From Saccopteryx bilineata (taxonomy: Eukaryota > Chordata > Mammalia > Chiroptera > Emballonuridae): 64,000 nucleotides of DNA. The stretch covers positions 218,300,744 through 218,364,743 of the forward strand of contig NC_089493.1 in assembly GCF_036850765.1 (NCBI RefSeq). Direction: 5' to 3'. The translations under genes and the position numbers were made by a program. Positions 21,701 to 34,170 of this stretch are shown in pieces. Under the pieces are notes generated by a model. The model saw only the letters and a list, made by a program, of their open reading frames with translations, ran no database searches and was not told the origin of the DNA. How positions within the stretch are numbered: position 1 is the first letter of the stretch; the number at the start of each line of letters is the position of its first letter.

Positions 21701-24222
21701 GCCCTTGTATTGTGTACTTGTACTCTTTGGCACCTCTGCACCGCCTGGGGCTGTTCCCCAACCAGTTCCCTGAAGACCCACTCTCCCACTTCTTTTGTGC
21801 TGCCCAGAAAGCTTAATTACAGGGCTGGCACAAGGTCCTCAGTGAATTCTTGTTGAATTAAATCTTAGTTGAAATTTCCAATGCTTCCACTCCCCTCCTA
21901 CAAATCTCCTCAATTTAGGGCAATCTCTTGAAATGATTCATGAGTTTTAGCACCTTGTCCCCAATTGACATTTTCAAATTATTTACATGCTTCATAGTTT
22001 TCCAGCCTGTAGTACCAAAACAGGGTTTATATTAAAAGACCATATTTAATTAGTGAACATTTGCTCTGAGAACAGTGATGAGAGCCAGCAGCATTGTCCC
22101 ACCGAAGAGTTAAAATAGCTAAAGGTTTCATGCTTTACCTAAATTAATAAATAGACTTAGTGGTGGAGTTAGGGATAAGAGAGAGGTTAGGCTTCCATCG
22201 CAGTCTGGTGGCCTTAGCAACCAGGAAGGTGTAGTCGGTGCCTCAGTTAACTCAGTTTACTGTAAGGAAGTGCATATTTTCCAGCCAGAGCCAAATTCAG
22301 TAAGTCATGGAGCAAATGTTTATTTTGCTATGCTTTGAAAAGTTGCTTTGCTTCTTGTAAGTTTTCTCGGTGAAAGAATTCCAATATATGACTTAATCTA
22401 TGTTTGTAGCATTGACTGGAAACAAGATTTGTTCTGTGACTTGGCTCTGTCATTTATGGGCCACTTCTGTTGGGATGGTGTCTAGAAGAAACAGAAATGC
22501 CTGGTGTTTGCATGGTTCTGCCTCATAAAGGCAACAAGCAATATACCCATAGTAAAAAGTTTTAATTTCCTAAGATCTGTAGGCAGGCATCCAACCTTGC
22601 AGAACAACCAGGTGTCCATCTGTAGACTATAGTCACTTGTTCCAGAATTACGGTAAACAGATAATACATGAGATCATCACTTCCTTGGACTTCCCGATAA
22701 CTTGGACAAAGAACACCTTTGTTCCTTCTTTCAGGTGCTGTGCTTTAACTCTTTATGAACTCTCAGTCAGTGATAAACTAGTCATTAGCAACAAGGAAGC
22801 CCATCAACAGTCAGGGCTGTTTGTTATTACCCATTAAATTTACCCTGCAGGCATCCAATAATGCATTTGAGACTTTGTTAAGTAATAATAATCTTTTTAG
22901 AGATTTGAGTTTTTGTCTTAGAGAAATGTCTTTCAGCTGGACAAATAGTCCATGTAGTTACACAGTAGAAAAAGCAAAAACAAGGTCTTTTTGTCAGCTT
23001 GAATCTTGGATAAGAAATTAGGAAGCTAGCTTCAGAGGTGACACCATTATTTGACCTGAACCACTTAAAATCTTTTCTGTTTTCATAATAAAGATTTGGG
23101 TTGCTTTCAAGACCAACAGGCTGTCATGCTGTTGATTCAGGACCTAAACAACTTTGTTAACCCTTTATTAAAGAAAGTCACTGTGATTCTTGAACTCACA
23201 GGTATAATAGTTTTATAGGTCTTCAGAGATCTTCATGCCCCCTCAAATGAACATTCTACAATGTACTTTAAAATAAGATTACTCTTCTTAGTTTTATAAT
23301 TTTGAATAATCAACAGGATTCATTTGGGGTTTGTAATGTACTAATTGAGAACCATAAAGTAAACATCTGTGATTCCCTTAAGTTGTGCACTGAAATGAAG
23401 TGTTGCATGAAGATTTTATTCAGTCTGATAGCAGCAGCTGTACTGCTTTTTTGTACTGCTTACTTTAGCATGGACATGTTGTCTGGTCTTCTTGAGGACC
23501 TTCTTCTACTGCCTTTTCCTCCTTCCTCCTGCCTGCTGCCTGGCTTCTTATTTGTCTTTTAAAACTCACTTAGAAGATAAGTCTTACAAGGGGTCTTCTC
23601 TGCTGAACCCCAACCACTTTTCAGTGAATTTCCCCTGAGCTTCTGCAATATGACATTTTCTCTTATGATGGCATTTATATATTATAATCTTATTAATTTT
23701 GTTTTCTCCCACTGATTTGCTAGCCACTTAAAGACAGGTGTTATGTGTGTTCCAACCTCTAACAATGCCTATGCTTAGTATATGTTGAATGAATGAATAG
23801 ATTGATGAATGAATAAATGCTTAAATGAATGCTTAGACTAATGAAAGATTCTTTATACCTTTCCAATATGTTTACTTATATTGGTGTATTCTAAATTTAA
23901 ATGACTCTCTCACCACCATTACCATACACACACATGCACACGCACATGTAGTAGGAAAAAATAAAGACATGAAGACCATTTTGCTGTTCTTGCAGTAAAC
24001 TGATAATAACCACACTATTTCCAAAACAATTTATCCCACGTTCCCAGTGCTTTCCAGTTGAATTATTTCCAGTAGTCTTAGGCAAATCTAAAAGGACAGG
24101 ATTCCCTGGGAAATAAATTTTATCTTTATATTCCTAGAGGATTATTATACAAGCTGTGAGTGGGGCAAGACAAAGAGTGTTGAAAAAAATAAATTAAGAC
24201 TTTTATAATTAAAACCAAAAGC
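21701..24222. other. Intron sequence without a recognised feature
   Basis: No exon recognised. A decayed MIR/L2-like tail with repeated GAATGAATGAATA lies near 23785-23830. The open frame at 23302-23562 (+, 86 codons) has a hydrophobic centre but no splice or start context I trust. Confidence 0.45.
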
Positions 24223-24257
24223 TATAGTATAGATGAGGAAAAATCATCTATACTATA
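24223..24257. repeat. Perfect 14-bp hairpin
   Basis: The arm TATAGTATAGATGA at 24223-24236, a 7-nt loop (GGAAAAA), and the exact complement at 24244-24257. Confidence 0.85.
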
Positions 24258-24989
24258 TTTTAAGTACTCAACCTAAAATAGGAAAAGCCTAAGTTTAAAA
24301 TATTTAGTTTTCTCTGGACCAAAAAATTGATACAGACTATTGTGAGTATTTTGATATCTAAATTATTCAGACAGATATATGTAGAATGTTTTGTTATTGC
24401 ATTTATGTGTTAGAACTAGCTCTGAAATTCATTTCCTTTATATACAAATATGATTGACATTTACTAGAGATACTTTTTGTTCTCTAAGTCTAACATGTGT
24501 AATTGTGATGTATGTAGCAAGAAATGTAAAAATCACTATTGAAGATCTGTTTCTTAATTTCCCCCCACTACCATGAGGCAGGCTAAATTAGAGAGCACTT
24601 TGGAAAGAGAATAGAATTCTTCCTTTCCAATAAATTCTATAATTACTTGCCATACTTGGGTCACCACTTTAGAATGTGGTATTATTTTCTCACAAGTATA
24701 TTTTAAAGGATACCCTTATCTTTGGGAACACCATAGATCCAAGTCTGATCCTTAATTGTACAGGCTCAAAACCTCGAATTTGACAAGGTTCTAGAAACTT
24801 GATTCCCTGCTCAAGTACTGATGATATATTAACTTACAATAATTTTGTGTCTGGGGATTTGGGCCAGTTGTCTACAGAAAGTAAATTCATAGATTTATCC
24901 TTCTTTGTGACAAGCCTCAAAAGGAGACAAAATGTCTGCAAATATGTTATGTTCTGCAATTATAATAAAAATCACATTTTAATTCTATA

Positions 24990-25130
24990 AAGACTTATAT
25001 AATCTCATCTACAGCACATCTCAATTTTGTAGATGAGAAATTGGGGCCATGAGTTTTTAGCACTTTTTAGTGACAGAGACTAGAATCCAGGTCTCAGAAT
25101 CTATGTACTTTTCACAGTGCCTGTTGCCTC
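24990..25130 (-). repeat. MIR fragment, antisense
   Basis: A TATAATCTCATCTACAGCAC segment, TTGTAGATGAGAAATTGGGG and ACTAGAATCCAGGTCTCAGA follow the reverse-strand MIR order. Confidence 0.65.
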
Positions 25131-25599
25131 CCTGATTTTGGAGCAGGATGGGTGGTCAGAAGTTGGACATGAAGATGGTCCAAGTTCTTTAGTGACTATA
25201 AAATTAAACAGGAAAATATGCTCAAAATGAATGTTTCCATTAAGCTGAATTCATCTGACAAAGCATCTTTGTTTCCACTTGGTGGGGAGAGGAGACCAGA
25301 ATATCTAAAATTAAAAATGGAAGAGGACAAAAAGAAATAAAGCCTCTGTGTCCCTGGTTAGTAATGAAGATCTCTGTCAGATTCTTGACTCTCACCTGTC
25401 AGTGTTTCCTGAATGGTTTGTATGAAGAAAAAAATAGTTAAATTTATTTCAGTTATTTACATTGTAGCTCAATGTGTCTCTCGTTAGAATGCCCTTTGGA
25501 TTTTCTGCTAAATTTGAGTTTTGCTATTATCATCATTGGTAATACATTTACAAATCATGCTTTAGGTTATTTCTGAGAAGTTTTCAACAAAGAGCCTCC

Positions 25600-26340
25600 C
25601 TGACCATTTATTCATTCAGTTTTTTCTCAAGTCTGTCACCACATCAGGTTCGGAGGGAACAATGGAGAACCAACTGGAACCATCCTAAACAGAACAGGAA
25701 AAATCAGAGACTGCTTCTACTCTGGGAAGCAGTTTTTATAAAACAATCACACAAACATTGTTTAAAATTGTGATAAGTTCTGCAAGAGAGCAGAACAGGG
25801 TGCTATGAAAGCAAAAATGGAAGAAAATCATCTAATTTGTGGAATTTCTGAAGAAGTGTGATCAGGAGGCTGATTAAGTGGTGCCAGGCCCAAGAGCGAT
25901 GTATGTGTTCTGCCCATGTCTGCGGTCAGAGGGAAAGGCACTTGGAACTCTACCTGGCCATCCTGCCTGTGTAATTAATATACATTGGCAGAATGAGTTT
26001 GCTAAAAATGAGGATGCAAAAGCCTTGAGGTGTAGGGGACTTGAAATTAGACTAGTGCAGCTGGACGTGAGGAGTACAGCCAGGTTGGTGGCATTGAGCA
26101 GTGGCTAGAATCCAGGTCTTACAAAGGCTTATAAGACATCTTAGGTTTGGGACCTTTATCTTAAAGGTAGTGATAAGCATGAGGGCTATAAACAGTGAAG
26201 TAACGTCTTCTGTTACAGAACATTATTGCAAGAGAGTGGAGGAAGAGAATAGGGGTGAGTTGATACAGAGATTCTTGCCTTGGTGAAGGTGTGAGATCAT
26301 GATAACTGTGACTAGCATATTAGCAGTGGATTTAAAGAGA
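25600..26340 (-). repeat. L2-derived sequence, antisense
   Basis: TTGTGATAAGTTCTGCAAGA and GAACAGGGTGCTATGAAAGC resemble the reverse strand of L2. Downstream segments (GCTTATAAGACATCTTAGGT, AAGCATGAGGG and others) are weaker. Boundaries are approximate. Confidence 0.5.
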
Positions 26341-26441
26341 GGTCCAAAGGTTAAAGAGGTAAAGTTGATTGGACTTGGGTAGGGAGGAGGAAGGGAAGGG
26401 GTTGTCCCAGGTGTGCAGGGCCATTCTCCTAACATTGGTAT

Positions 26442-26449
26442 GTGTAGAT
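26442..26449. repeat. 8-bp target duplication of hAT copy 1, left
   Basis: GTGTAGAT at 26442-26449 is repeated exactly at 26804-26811. Eight base pairs is the hAT superfamily hallmark. Confidence 0.85.
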
Positions 26450-26803
26450 CGGGGTAGTCAACTTTTTTATACCTACCACCCACTTCTGTATCTCTGTTAG
26501 TAGTAAAATTTTCTAACTGCCCACCGGTTCCAAAGTAATGGTGATTTATAAAGTAGGGAAGAGGGAAGTAACTTTACTTTATAAAATTTATAAAGCAGAG
26601 TTACAGCAAGTTAAAGTATATAACAATAATTACCAAGTACTTTATGTCAGATTTTCGCTAAGTTTGGCAGAATAAATCTTTATAAAATAACTCACTATAG
26701 TTAAATCTATCTTTTTATTTATACTTTGGTTGCTCCACTACCGCCCACCATGAAAGCTGGAACGCCCACTAGTGGGCGGTAGGGACCAGGTTGACTACCA
26801 CTG
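26450..26803 (+). mobile_element. Non-autonomous hAT transposon, copy 1 (354 bp)
   Basis: Left end CGGGGTAGTCAAC and right end GTTGACTACCACTG form short terminal inverted repeats. Inside these, CTACCACCCACTT and ACTAGTGGGCGGTAG extend the inverted similarity. It contains the 16-bp palindrome CGCCCACTAGTGGGCG near its right end. There is no transposase. It shares almost its whole length with copy 2 at 39949-40298. Confidence 0.9.
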
Positions 26804-26811
26804 GTGTAGAT

Positions 26812-27951
26812 GATCCACCTTACATAACAATGGGTGCTCTCCTTCTCCACTACTGCCGTCTGGTCCCATCCAGACTCTGCCACCACCCTGTACTACTTCA
26901 CTGCTCCAATGTGAGAGAAGCCCAGATCCCTGTGCTTCCAGCCACTTCACACCCAGGTTTCCCAGCCTGCTAAGGCAAACTGTGTATGCAAGGAAATCAC
27001 TGAACCTCTGTGAAGGAAGGCTCATAGGTAGCAGGATGATGGTATGGATTTTATAGGATTCTTGGAAGGTGTGAGCAATAATGCTTGCAAAGCCTCTAAT
27101 ACAGAGCATGGCACAAACAAAAGTGCAACAAATAGAAATCATCTGTCTTCTTTTGTGTGCTGGTTCTGTGTCTTACACTTCTGTGAATCCCACCAACTTT
27201 GTCTGATTTGAAATTACGGTAAATATATTTTTAGCAGCATATGTCTTACCAGGTTTTATACAGAGGTTAACCCAATTGCAGACCTTACTAAAGATATGTA
27301 TTTACTGTCAATTAAGTAATAACTCTGCTTGTAACACCAAGAGGGTGCCTCTTTCCTAACGTAACTACCCTTAGAAAAAGGCTCAGTGTACCACTGACTC
27401 CAGCTTCATATAGTAAAGATTTAATAAAAGGCAAAAGATTCCATTGCTAATATCTCAAGCCTGTTAGTCTCATATATACGCCTAAAATATGTAAAAAAAA
27501 AAAGAAAAAAGAAAAAAAAAAGAGGTAACAGTATGAACAGTACAGAGGTAAGTGTCTATGATCCCTTGAGGAAAACATAGGCAAGCGCAGATGAATCTTT
27601 TACACTATGTAACATTTCTTAAAAGAATGGCCTGCTTTTTCTCCGTGTCCTTACTTTGTTGTTACTGACAAATCATAGAAAGGACCTCAGTCATCCTTTC
27701 GCCGTGTGATGGGATGCACAGATTCACTATTTTTCACAATGCCATGTAAACAGTATTACTAGATATTTTTTATGTTTCCTTACATTTTTATTCTAAAAAT
27801 TACAATATGGTTTGAGTAATTTTGTAAAATATTCACTCTCTTATAAGGTTGGTAAAATTTAAAGTCAAGGTACAAACCACTGTCTGTATAGAAGATTTAT
27901 AAAACGAAATGAAACCAAAATTTAGGACTTGAGGCTTGGTTTCTTCATTTT
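26812..27951. other. Intron sequence without a recognised feature
   Basis: An A-rich run with G interruptions lies at 27490-27523. No exon was recognised. The frame at 27142-26795 (-) has no recognisable product. Confidence 0.45.
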
Positions 27952-27965
27952 AGCAACTATTCTTT

Positions 27966-28327
27966 TTTATAAATTTTTTAAATTCTATTTATTTATTTAT
28001 TTATTATAGAGACAGAAAGTGAGTCAGAGAGAGCGATAGACAGGGACAGAGAGAGATGAGAAGCATCAATCATCAATCATTAGTTTTTCATTGCGCATTG
28101 TAACACCTTAGTTGTTCATTGATTGCTTTCTCATATGTGCCTTGACCACGGGCCTTCAGCAGACCAAGTAACCCCTTGCTGGACCCAGCGACTTTTGAGT
28201 TCAAGCTGGTAGGCTTTTGCTCAAACCAGATGAGCCCGCGCTCAAGCTGGCGACCTCAGGGTCTCGAACCTGGGTCCTCTGCATCCCAGTCCGACGCTCT
28301 ATCCACTGCACCACCGCCTGGTCAGGC
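27966..28327 (-). mobile_element. tRNA-headed SINE (type B), antisense
   Basis: Flanked by an exact duplication, AGCAACTATTCTTT, at 27952-27965 and 28328-28341. The tail is T-rich and the core is complementary to that of the 19730 copy. The head is complementary to TGACCAGGCGGTGGTGCAGT. Confidence 0.92.
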
Positions 28328-28435
28328 AGCAACTATTCTTTATAGATATAATTATTGCCTTATATACTTAATTTTTTTTAAGCCAGTGAAATAGTAAAAT
28401 GTGTCATGTGTCTACATGTACCACTAAGTACTTTA

Positions 28436-28473
28436 AACATACACATACACACACTGGCACACACACACACTGG

Positions 28474-28504
<31 letters not shown>
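28436..28504. repeat. (CA)n microsatellite
   Basis: An interrupted run of CA dinucleotides with two ACTGGCA interruptions and a CGCG step. Confidence 0.85.
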
Positions 28505-28849
28505 TCCCAGGTCAGCTTTTACTGCCTTGCCCATAACGTGCCTTTCATTCCCTCCCACTATAGGAAGTTTTTGTTCCAATTTAACAGCTTATAAAAAGTT
28601 GTGATTACATACCCTCATACTCATACTGATCCACAGGAACAGCTACCAAAGAGAGTACCCCAATTTAAGTCTTCCAAAATTTCTGTGAAGATGTATTAAG
28701 GAAATGGCATAGCTGATACAACTAGACCTACTTTTTAGTCAAGAATAAGTCCTTAAGGTGTAGATACTATTTACAGAGAGATTCTGGGTTTTCTGGCCCT
28801 TATTTTTCTAGGCCTCAGGTAATACAGGCTTTTTTCTTGGACTTTCTAT

Positions 28850-29380
28850 CACTCCTTCACTCAACAAGTATTACAAAGAACAAGCCATTTGCCTGGCACT
28901 GTACTGGGCTATGGCAGGGAAGAGATGCAATAGTCTGGCTTTAAGTCTACAGCTATTTTTTGATGTAGGAGACTAAGTAGAAAACTAGCCATTAGGATAG
29001 GACATAATGATTGTTATAAAAGGGGGTACATGGGGTGGCAGGAGCAGAGAGGTTGGGGTGAATAACTCAGTATGGGATGGTGAGGTAACCAAAGAAGCCT
29101 CTCAGTGTCTTGGAGGAGGCCAATATTTACCTAATGAGTAGAGAGGCCCAGCCAAGCTAGGGGAGGTTGGGCAGGAGCGGGAACAGCAAGTCTGCAGGAT
29201 GAAACTGAGACAAAGCCCAGCTCATCTGGAGGAAATGAAAGTGTCTGGTGGTTCAGAATGCCTAGAGTGTGGACTCTAGGCAGAGAATGGAAACAGGTGA
29301 GGAACAAACCACAGAGGCTTTACTAGTCAAATTACAAATGTATATTCTCTACTCAGAAGGTATTGGAAACCACTGAAGCA
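28850..29380 (-). repeat. L2-derived sequence, antisense
   Basis: Starts CTCAACAAGTATTACAAAG, CTGGCACTGTACTGGGCTAT, the reverse strand of the L2 3' end. It continues with L2-like segments to the GGTATTGGAAACCACTGAAG part. Confidence 0.55.
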
Positions 29381-29435
29381 TTCACTTGTCTTCCCTTCCC
29401 ACTAATTTTGATATGACTTAATCAAGAATAAACCC

Positions 29436-29812
29436 AGCCCTGGCCGGTTGGCTCAGTGGCAGATCAACGGCCTGCTGTGTGGATGTTCCGGGTTCAGTTC
29501 CTGGTCAGGGCACACAGAAGAAGCACCCATCAGCTTCTCCACCCCTCCCCCTCTCCTTTCTCTCTCTCTTCCCCTCCCACAGCCAAGGCTCCATTGGAGC
29601 GAAGTTGTCCTGAGTGCTGAGGACGGCTCTATGACCTGTGCTAGATAGAATGGCTCAGGTGCTAGAGTGGCTCCGGTTGCAAAGGAGCAAGGGCTCCAGA
29701 TGGACAGAGCATCACCCCCTAGCAGGCTTGCCTGGTGGATCCAGTCGGGCGCATGTAGAAGTCTGTCTCTCTGACTCCCCGCTTCTCACTTCAGAAAAAT
29801 CCAAAAAAAAAA
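29436..29812 (+). mobile_element. Long SINE (type A), sense
   Basis: Starts at the tRNA-like head CCCTGGCCGGTTGGCTCAGT and ends in an A-run. It is flanked by the exact 12-bp duplication AAGAATAAACCC (29424-29435 and 29813-29824). The region equivalent to the CTCF-like motif of other copies is decayed here. Confidence 0.92.
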
Positions 29813-29979
29813 AAGAATAAACCCTACCAGTGAGGAAACTGATGCCCTCCCTTTCTCAGAACACAACCTTGTGACAGGCCACCTCAACTACTAGGAATGT
29901 TTGTGCACAGAAAGAAATCAAACAAAATAAAGATGCCACTAACTTGTGCAAATCCTTTTAGCAATGAAAACAATATCAC

Positions 29980-30180
29980 CTTATATTTATAAAGCAGATT
30001 TATAGCTTACAAATATATATCTTATAGTGATTTTATTTCCACCTCTCAGTAATCCACTAAGGTAACTGATATATATTCCCATTGTACAGATGAAAAAGCC
30101 TGAGGTTCATATAAATAAAGTATAGCTCAATATAACAGCAGAGCTACTAATTATACTAATTAGTATATACTTATTCTACT
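29980..30180 (-). repeat. MIR fragment, antisense
   Basis: ATTTCCACCTCTCAGTAATC, CCCATTGTACAGATGAAAAA and GCCTGAGGTTC follow the reverse strand of MIR. Confidence 0.6.
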
Positions 30181-33100
30181 AATACTACTTATTAGAAGTA
30201 TAATCTCAAGGTATCTGACTTTAAATCCTATTTTTTACAAGCTGTAATTATAAGCAGTAAAGAAAATTGAGTTTAGGGCTAGACTAAAATCCTTATTTAG
30301 ATTTTTGTTATATTACCAATCACAAGAATTGAACATTCCACTTTCTTAAAGAGTAGATGATGATGAATAATGTCCTTGGACTCCAAATGTAAAACAATAC
30401 AATACCCATTTGCTGATTTTTATATTTTTTGATCTAATAAAAAGAAATCTTTAAAAAATGAAAAAAGATTGACTTGAGGTTGTGGTAATTAAAAGAGGCA
30501 CTACTAAGAAAATTTACATTTTCCAGTATCATATATATGTGAATTATATTCTGAGAAATTGGCTACAGAATAAATACATAAAACTAAATCTTCTTTTCCC
30601 TTTGACTTTCATTGGGGAAAGAAATACATATTCACATGTGAAACTTATTTGCTATTGCAAAGGTGAAATTTTCTGTTGCGAAAGATGTTTGAGAGTATGG
30701 ACCTACATTGTAGTACACATTCTAGGCCACGGGACTTAATTTTATTTATGTGCCTTCTGTTCTTAACTCTGTTATAAGCTCTTTGTTGCCGATACCACAT
30801 CTTTTATATTATTTTAGGAATCACAAAATTTCCCATATAGTAGGCACTCAAAAACTTTAAAAGAATAGTACACACATTATTTCGCTAAAGAGAGAGAAAA
30901 TATTTGAAAGAACATCACCAAATCTAGGTAAGGCCAGCCACTGGACCCACCCTCCGCTTTATTGATTTTCCCTTCAGGCTGTGACCCTAGGCTCAGGAAG
31001 CAGAGAACTCGTGATGAAGCTCCAAGTATTAAACCACATGAGTGGGCATGAAATACTCTGGAATAAAGGACTGAGCCTGTCTGCGCACTGCCTTCATGGA
31101 ACCTACTGTACGCTAGGTGGACACTCAGCTATTGTGTTTTCACTCAATCAAAATAGTTAAAGAGAATTTAAATTTAAGAGCATCTTCATGTGAAGAAGTC
31201 TTGTTGGGACTTAGATTTTTATTAGCATACTATACTTGATAGTTCTATGTCAAATAAAATAGATTCCACAAGGCTGGGCCCACCTAGCCCTACTAAATAA
31301 ATTGCCATATAATTCACTGTCATTGATGCTTGAGCGAAAGGGGTGGTGTTAATAAAAATGCTGAGACAACAATCTACCTCCAAAATCCCAAGCAAAGTAG
31401 TTGTTCCAGGCAAACCAAGACCTGACGTTAGCCAGTTATTGCCCAACTATAAATCCAACCTTCAGTTCTTATTCCAAAAAACTGCTTACGTATAAAAGCA
31501 TGCCCTTACATAATTAACGAGTTGGGGGAAATAAATCCTCTCTAGAAATTGTAGTTTTAAGGAAGTTCATATCCAAGAGAGAGTGGTTATTTCTGAGTGT
31601 TCGGATTTGGTATAAACTTTGAGATTCTTTTTGAGGGGGTTGGGGTGGGGGGATTCTATGTATTTTTTTTATTTTTCTCTTTTGCAATAAATATTAATGA
31701 ACTTGGGCTGCTTTATATTTTTCCTTTTTAAGATTAAATTACTTGTACTTATTTATTTTTTTTAGTTTTGTTACTTAATCAGAAATCCTAGTGTCCTTGT
31801 TTCACTGATTAGTAAATTGCAACAAAAAAAATAGTAAATGATTTGTCCCTACTAAATAGCTTGTTATCAGAAAAGAGTACTTGAAAAAAAATTTTTTGAC
31901 TATATATTCTCTTATTAAATGTGGAGTTATTACTAATTTCTTTTCAAATGCTGTATTATCTCAAATGTATAAAGGCAAAAAAATCCCAGAAATGCAATAC
32001 CTCAAGGAGTTTTTATCTGCTGGTGTAATTGTTCCAGTTTGCCAGTTTTGCCGGTTGTAATGAGAAATATCTCCTTATCTACTCAATGCATGACTTATAC
32101 CTGTATGTTTCAATACAGAAAAGCATAGGATGTTGAGTTCTACATTTCTATAAACAATACAATGACTATGTCATTATTTTGGAATTGACTCATCTGAGAA
32201 TGTTTCTTAAACAAGGCCATTAGATCATCTTTGACATTTGATTAGCCATGTTATGATGAAATGAACCATTTCTTAAATGTTTACTAATTTTTTTTCCTTT
32301 TAAAAGCAATATAAAAGATTAGAAGCCTAGGAGTTATGTGTCTGGCTGACCGCCTTCAGCAACTTGTAGAATAGGAATAAGTCAGGAATACAAAAACTTG
32401 GCATCTCCAAAAGGGATCTTGGTGTCAGAGAAGACATGAAATTGACAGGAAGGCACAAGCACATTAATCTAGCATTGTAGGTGATGTCAAATGTGCAGTG
32501 TTCACTCAGTAACTTCACATGGGATGCCTGATTCAGTTGGTACTTTAAAGGAATTGAACTCTGTGTTATATTATATATACAGTCTTTGGCTCAAGGTAAA
32601 AATAAAACCTGTGTGGTGAGTACACCATGTAATATACAGATGCTATATTATAAAATTATACACTTGAGACATTTATAATGTTATCAGTGTCACATCAATA
32701 CATTTAATTAGGAAAAAAAAAGAATACTAATGAGTGAAATGGGTGGGGTAGTAGGAAGAGAACACTCCCCTCAAGTGTTGACATATAGTGATGAAACTGG
32801 CCAATCTCCTGTCATGAGCCAGATTGTTCCATAAGCCAAGGATATCTTTTTCTTGACTATGTGTTACCTATTTCATTCTATTCTCACCACTCTCTGTATT
32901 GTAATTGTGTTTTTCCCAAAAACATCAGTTTTATCTGAAATACAGAAATGCCTCTTTTTCTTTTTGATGTCTGTTTTTGACGACATGAACCTCCTCATTC
33001 CTCTGGAACATAGTTTTTTCTTGACTTCTCTGATATAGTTCATTGTGACTGTCCTCTCATCTGATCTGCCTAGCCAGTTGATTGTTCCTTATTTACTTCA

Positions 33101-33589
33101 CTGGTTCCTCTTCCTGTTCATATTCTCCAGCTGTGTTTTATCCTGAGAGCTCAGCTTTTTTCTCTAGAGTAACCCTCAAAAAGACTCATACACCTGTATG
33201 GCTTTAGCTTTTACAACTGCACTTATATATCTAACCTTGCCTTATCTCCTGATCTCAGTCTAGTATTTAAAATAATCTTACATGTTTTCACTTCAACATG
33301 TGTGAAATTTAATTTCCACAGCAAAGTGATTCCTTCTCTTTTCTTATTTTTATTGATACTGAGTTATCCATTTTTTTATTTTCATCATCATAAACACTAT
33401 TCTTTGATCACCTCTCTCTGTCCAAACAATTAAGCTTAATCCATAAAGTGGTTAACAGATAACAGAATGCTAAAATTTTAAAGACTTGTTTTCAGTAAAG
33501 TAATATAAAGGATGCTGAAAAAAATATTTAAAAGTACTTACACAGTTAAGTATGGATTTTATATTTATAAAGGTTAGAAAAATAGGAAA
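30181..33589. other. Intron sequence without a recognised feature
   Basis: AT-rich, no exon-like frame with convincing splice sites and no repeat family I can name with confidence. A G-rich patch lies at 31633-31653. Confidence 0.45.
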
Positions 33590-33717
33590 ATAATATTTTG
33601 TGACATATGAAAATTGTGGCATTCAAATTTTAGCACAGTTTCAACAGAGACCATATGTCCTGCTAAATCTAAACTATTTACCATGTGACTCTTCAGAAAA
33701 AGTTTGCTGACCCTTGG
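33590..33717 (+). repeat. Old Charlie-type hAT relic (right end)
   Basis: The segment ending AGAAAAAGTTTGCTGACCC resembles the right end of a common ancient mammalian hAT element. The left end is not visible. Confidence 0.45.
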
Positions 33718-33779
33718 CTTCAAAGGTTAATGTTTGACTTATAAAAACAGCAAATTCAAAGCCTACTTTGTTCTTAAGC

Positions 33780-34170
33780 TCTCACTGGTGAGAAACCATC
33801 ACCACAATCAAAACAAAACATTTTCATCACCCCCAAAAGACTTCCCAGACCCCCTGTAGAACATCCCTCCCTCTGTTCCCAGAGCAAGGCAGCCACTCAT
33901 CTGCCTTCTATCACCATATTATTAATTTGTAAATCCTAGAATTTTGTATCAATAGAATCATACAGTAGGTACTCTGTTGTATCTGGCTTTTTTAACCCAG
34001 AATACTGATTTTTTTTAAAAAAAGTTTATTCTGTTGTGTTTAGTGTTGTTTGTCCTTTTTATTGTTATGTGGGAGTTTTGTCTACTTTATTGAGGTAAAA
34101 TTAACAAAGCTGTAGATGTTTAGAGTGCACATGGTGGTGATCTGATATATGTATATAGATTGGCAGCAGG
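33780..34170 (-). repeat. Old L1 3'UTR fragment(s), antisense
   Basis: ACCATCACCACAATCAAAAC, CATCACCCCCAAAAGACTTC, AATCATACAGTAGGTACTCT and then TTTATTGAGGTAAAATTAAC are typical antisense L1M 3'UTR segments. Confidence 0.65.

Noticed and set aside
23302..23562. Possible upstream ADGRV1 transmembrane exon (hydrophobic centre)
   Set aside because: The sequence does not resemble adhesion GPCR helices and has no acceptor or donor at sensible places.
31633..31653. G-quadruplex candidate
   Set aside because: Only three separate G-runs are present; four would be needed for a standard quadruplex.
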